Below, in pieces: positions 6,007 to 7,519 of a stretch of DNA of 7,519 nucleotides (its first letter is position 1; every line of letters begins with the position of its first letter). The notes beneath the pieces were generated by a model, which had not been told where the DNA came from, did not search any database, and worked only from the letters and a program-made list of their open reading frames with translations. The translations under genes and the position numbers were made by a program. This DNA is from Actinomycetota bacterium (GTDB lineage Bacteria; Actinomycetota; Acidimicrobiia; Spongiisociales; UBA5794): the NCBI GenBank assembly GCA_003648875.1, contig QMQC01000076.1, forward strand, positions 1 through 7,519, written 5' to 3'.

Positions 6007-7236
6007 ATGGATTCCATCACCTACAGACCCATTACAGATGGCGAGTACCCGGCGTTCGTCCGAGCCCTCTTCGAGGGTTTTGCTGACGATGTCCCCGATG
6101 ATGACTTCGTTGATCTCATCAGGACAACACTTCCGCCTGAGCGGACACTCGCGGCCTTCGAGGGCGATGAGATCGTTGGCACCTTCGGTGGATACGACCT
6201 TGACCTCACGGTACCGGGCGGACACATCGGAATGGAGGGCACGACAGTCGTGACCGTGTTTCCGACACACCGACGCATGGGCCTGATGAGCGAGATGATG
6301 ACCCGGCATCTCGATAGCTCTGTGGCCAACGGGTACGCGATCGCCGGGTTGTGGGCCTCAGCGTCGAGTATCTATGGCCGCTATGGCTATGGGGTCGCCT
6401 CATATGCCAACACTGTCACGATGCAGAGTCGAGATATCTGCTTTCGAGATGGCACGGATATCGACAGAGTGAGGCGGATCAGCGTCGAGGATGCACACGA
6501 AGTGTTGCCTCCCATCTTTGACGGTGTTGTCACCGCAACGCCTGGGATGTTCGCGCGTACAGCGCAGTGGTGGAAGACCGAGGTGCTGTACAACGCAGAA
6601 TGGACCAAGCGGGGAAAGACAGCCAAGCGCATCGTGATCCACGACGGTCGTGACAGCCCAGACGGCTATGCGATCTACCGCCAACAAAGTGGCGAGAGCG
6701 ATGATGGCCACGCAAATGGAACGGTTCACATCCTCGAGGTCGTTGCAGTAACTGAACTGGCTCATGCGTCGCTCTGGTCCTACCTCACGAACGTTGACGG
6801 CTGTCCCAATGTTCGCTCGTGGAACACCAGAGTCGATGACCCCCTTGCCCTGAAGTTGGTTGAGCCGAGGCGGGTCAGGATCGAGAGCCACTTCGACGCG
6901 CTGTGGATTCTGATCCTCGATGTCACCTTGGCACTCGAGGCGCGTTCCTATGAGCATGATGGTGCGATACGATTCACGATCACAAACTCCTTCAGGCCGG
7001 GGACAGATGGGAGCTACGAACTGATCGTCGAAGACGGCGTCGCCGGTTGCAGTCGCCTCGATGGCGACACCGACATGGAGATGGACGTCGACGTGCTCGG
7101 CGCACTGTATCTCGGGGGAGGCGACACCCACGCCTACGCCGCAGCCGACCGCATTCGCGGCAACGTGGACGCCCTTGGTCGTCTGCACAGACTGTTCCAC
7201 ACCGCTCGGTCCCCCTGGTGCAATCAGGTCTTTTAG
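6007..7236 (+). CDS. Eis-like GNAT N-acetyltransferase with C-terminal sterol-carrier-like domain
   Basis: This 409-residue protein matches the layout of Eis (enhanced intracellular survival) acetyltransferases, which use acetyl-CoA to acetylate amines such as aminoglycosides or protein lysines. The N-terminal GNAT domain (about 1-135) has the acetyl-CoA pyrophosphate loop VFPTHRRMGL (84-93) and SIYGRYGYG (121-129). Tyr123 aligns with the catalytic Tyr126 of M. tuberculosis Eis. A second GNAT-like region follows (about 150-295). The C-terminal sterol-carrier-like domain starts near DALWILILDVTLALEAR (297-313) and includes DVLGALYLGG (362-371). The protein ends in Phe409, matching the terminal Phe whose carboxylate takes part in catalysis in Eis. 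Length and both key residues indicate an intact enzyme. The natural substrate is not known. It is divergent from the LLM oxidoreductase with 76 bp between starts. The possible insertion-sequence end begins directly after the stop. Confidence 0.9.
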   Translation: MDSITYRPITDGEYPAFVRALFEGFADDVPDDDFVDLIRTTLPPERTLAAFEGDEIVGTFGGYDLDLTVPGGHIGMEGTTVVTVFPTHRRMGLMSEMMTRHLDSSVANGYAIAGLWASASSIYGRYGYGVASYANTVTMQSRDICFRDGTDIDRVRRISVEDAHEVLPPIFDGVVTATPGMFARTAQWWKTEVLYNAEWTKRGKTAKRIVIHDGRDSPDGYAIYRQQSGESDDGHANGTVHILEVVAVTELAHASLWSYLTNVDGCPNVRSWNTRVDDPLALKLVEPRRVRIESHFDALWILILDVTLALEARSYEHDGAIRFTITNSFRPGTDGSYELIVEDGVAGCSRLDGDTDMEMDVDVLGALYLGGGDTHAYAAADRIRGNVDALGRLHRLFHTARSPWCNQVF

Positions 7237-7282
7237 GAGACTGCTGAATAACACATGTTGGCCATCTCGACGACCATGCATC

Positions 7283-7329
7283 ACCACTCGCTGTGGTCTC
7301 GGCTCCGCCATTCCGCCACAAGGAGTGGC
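7283..7329 (+). terminator. Two small hairpins downstream of the Eis-like gene
   Basis: ACCAC (7283-7287) pairs with GTGGT (7293-7297) around loop TCGCT, and GCCAC (7315-7319) pairs with GTGGC (7325-7329) around loop AAGGA. Each has a perfect 5-bp stem, but neither is followed by a T-run. They could end the acetyltransferase transcript or be chance structures. Confidence 0.2.
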
Positions 7330-7438
7330 CTATGCAATCTATGTAGGCTCTACCTGTGCGGGTGGCGCGCCTGATCGCCGATCTCACCAACGGCATCAAT
7401 CAGCAGCCTCCTAGCCGTCCCAACGTAGTGGGTGGATT

Positions 7439-7466
7439 TTGTGAAGCGATTCGCAAGTGATACTTT
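7439..7466 (+). promoter_or_regulatory. Extended -10 promoter for the right-edge gene
   Basis: A -35-like TTGTGA (7439-7444), a 16-bp spacer, a TG at 7458-7459 and a -10 box TACTTT (7461-7466) form the best two-part promoter in the window. Transcription would begin near 7473, 20 nt before the ATG at 7493. A short palindrome GCGATTCGC lies in the spacer (7447-7455). Confidence 0.45.
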
Positions 7467-7476
7467 CCCGGCTCGC

Positions 7477-7482
7477 AGGGAG
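7477..7482 (+). promoter_or_regulatory. Likely ribosome site of the right-edge gene
   Basis: AGGGAG lies 10 nt before the ATG at 7493. A second purine stretch, GAGG at 7486-7489, is only 3 nt from the start. Together they support translation from 7493 with a leader, in contrast to the leaderless genes to the left. Confidence 0.4.
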
Positions 7483-7492
7483 CACGAGGCAC

Positions 7493-7519
7493 ATGAACAA
7501 ATTCCCGCTGTACGACCCG
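7493..7519 (+). CDS. 5' end of a truncated gene, possibly a transposase
   Basis: Nine codons are visible, reading MNKFPLYDP, before the window ends. The start is supported by an extended -10 promoter and a purine-rich ribosome site. Starts with a basic residue and a YDP motif are reminiscent of IS1182-type transposases, which would fit the possible insertion-sequence end at 7237, but nine residues cannot identify a family. It could equally be an unrelated chromosomal gene. Confidence 0.4.

Larger units (their letters stand above)
7237..7492. other. Gene-free stretch, possibly the end region of an insertion sequence
   Basis: No credible gene is seen on either strand. The open frames crossing it are extensions of shadow frames over the Eis-like gene. 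It opens with GAGACTGCTGAATAAC (7237-7252), directly after the stop codon. From memory, GA-ACTG-TGAA-AA type ends occur in several DDE insertion sequences. It also holds two small hairpins and a promoter for a gene beginning at 7493. If this is an element, 256 bp between end and transposase would be long. No second terminal repeat or target duplication can be seen in the window, so the mobile-element reading is tentative. Confidence 0.3.

Noticed and set aside
6400..7311. 303-codon open frame on the minus strand, antisense to the Eis-like gene
   Set aside because: It lies almost wholly opposite a well-recognised gene, its translation has no recognisable domain, and no promoter or ribosome site supports it. 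It is typical of a high-GC shadow frame.
7364..7371. GGCGCGCC palindrome
   Set aside because: An eight-base GC palindrome is unremarkable at this base composition, and nothing around it suggests an origin or attachment site.
7061..7414. 117-codon plus-strand frame running out of the Eis-like gene
   Set aside because: Half of it is out of frame with a conserved domain, and the remainder has no domain or independent start signal.
7237..7492. tRNA, small RNA or CRISPR in the gene-free stretch
   Set aside because: No T-loop GTTCGA-type motif, cloverleaf, repeated spacer pattern or long stem was found, only two 5-bp hairpins.

Overview
The window looks like ordinary chromosomal DNA from an actinobacterium. 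GC is about 60% by eye. It carries an F420-type luciferase-like oxidoreductase and an Eis-like acetyltransferase, and a leaderless-promoter signature (a TANNNT hexamer ending 6-7 nt before the ATG) recurs in front of most genes. The fairly modest GC and the protein sequences would suit a member of Acidimicrobiia or a relative better than Mycobacterium or Streptomyces, but that placement is inference. No rRNA, tRNA or CRISPR array was found.

Left part (1-4474): a truncated gene leaves the window leftwards, and its start faces a plus-strand run of three genes. The run begins with a YihY/BrkB-family inner-membrane protein. Ten bases after it come two ABC exporter half-transporters whose reading frames overlap by ATGA. 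The ABC pair reads clearly as a heterodimer. The first subunit has a Walker B Asp in place of the catalytic Glu but a perfect LSGGQ. The second has the catalytic Glu but a deviant FSAGE signature. Assembled, they would give one consensus and one degenerate ATP site. The transported substrate cannot be read from the sequence.

Middle part (4475-6006): a split-barrel flavin-binding protein of the pyridoxamine-phosphate-oxidase-like superfamily on the plus strand converges on an LLM-class, probably F420-dependent, oxidoreductase on the minus strand. The 12-bp gap between them is the centre of a 9-bp-stem hairpin that contains both stop codons. The oxidoreductase is the only complete gene that starts a transcript with a clear Shine-Dalgarno sequence.

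Right part (6007-7519): an intact Eis-like N-acetyltransferase retains the tyrosine and C-terminal phenylalanine used for catalysis in Eis. It is followed by 256 bp without a gene. The first bases of that stretch resemble an insertion-sequence end, and its last part holds a good extended -10 promoter for a gene cut off after nine codons. This may be the edge of a mobile element, but the window ends too early to say.

I see no wholly new system. The best second looks are the consistent leaderless architecture (including a stop codon reused as a -10 box), the stop-codon hairpin between the convergent genes, the asymmetric ABC exporter, and the possible element at the right edge.
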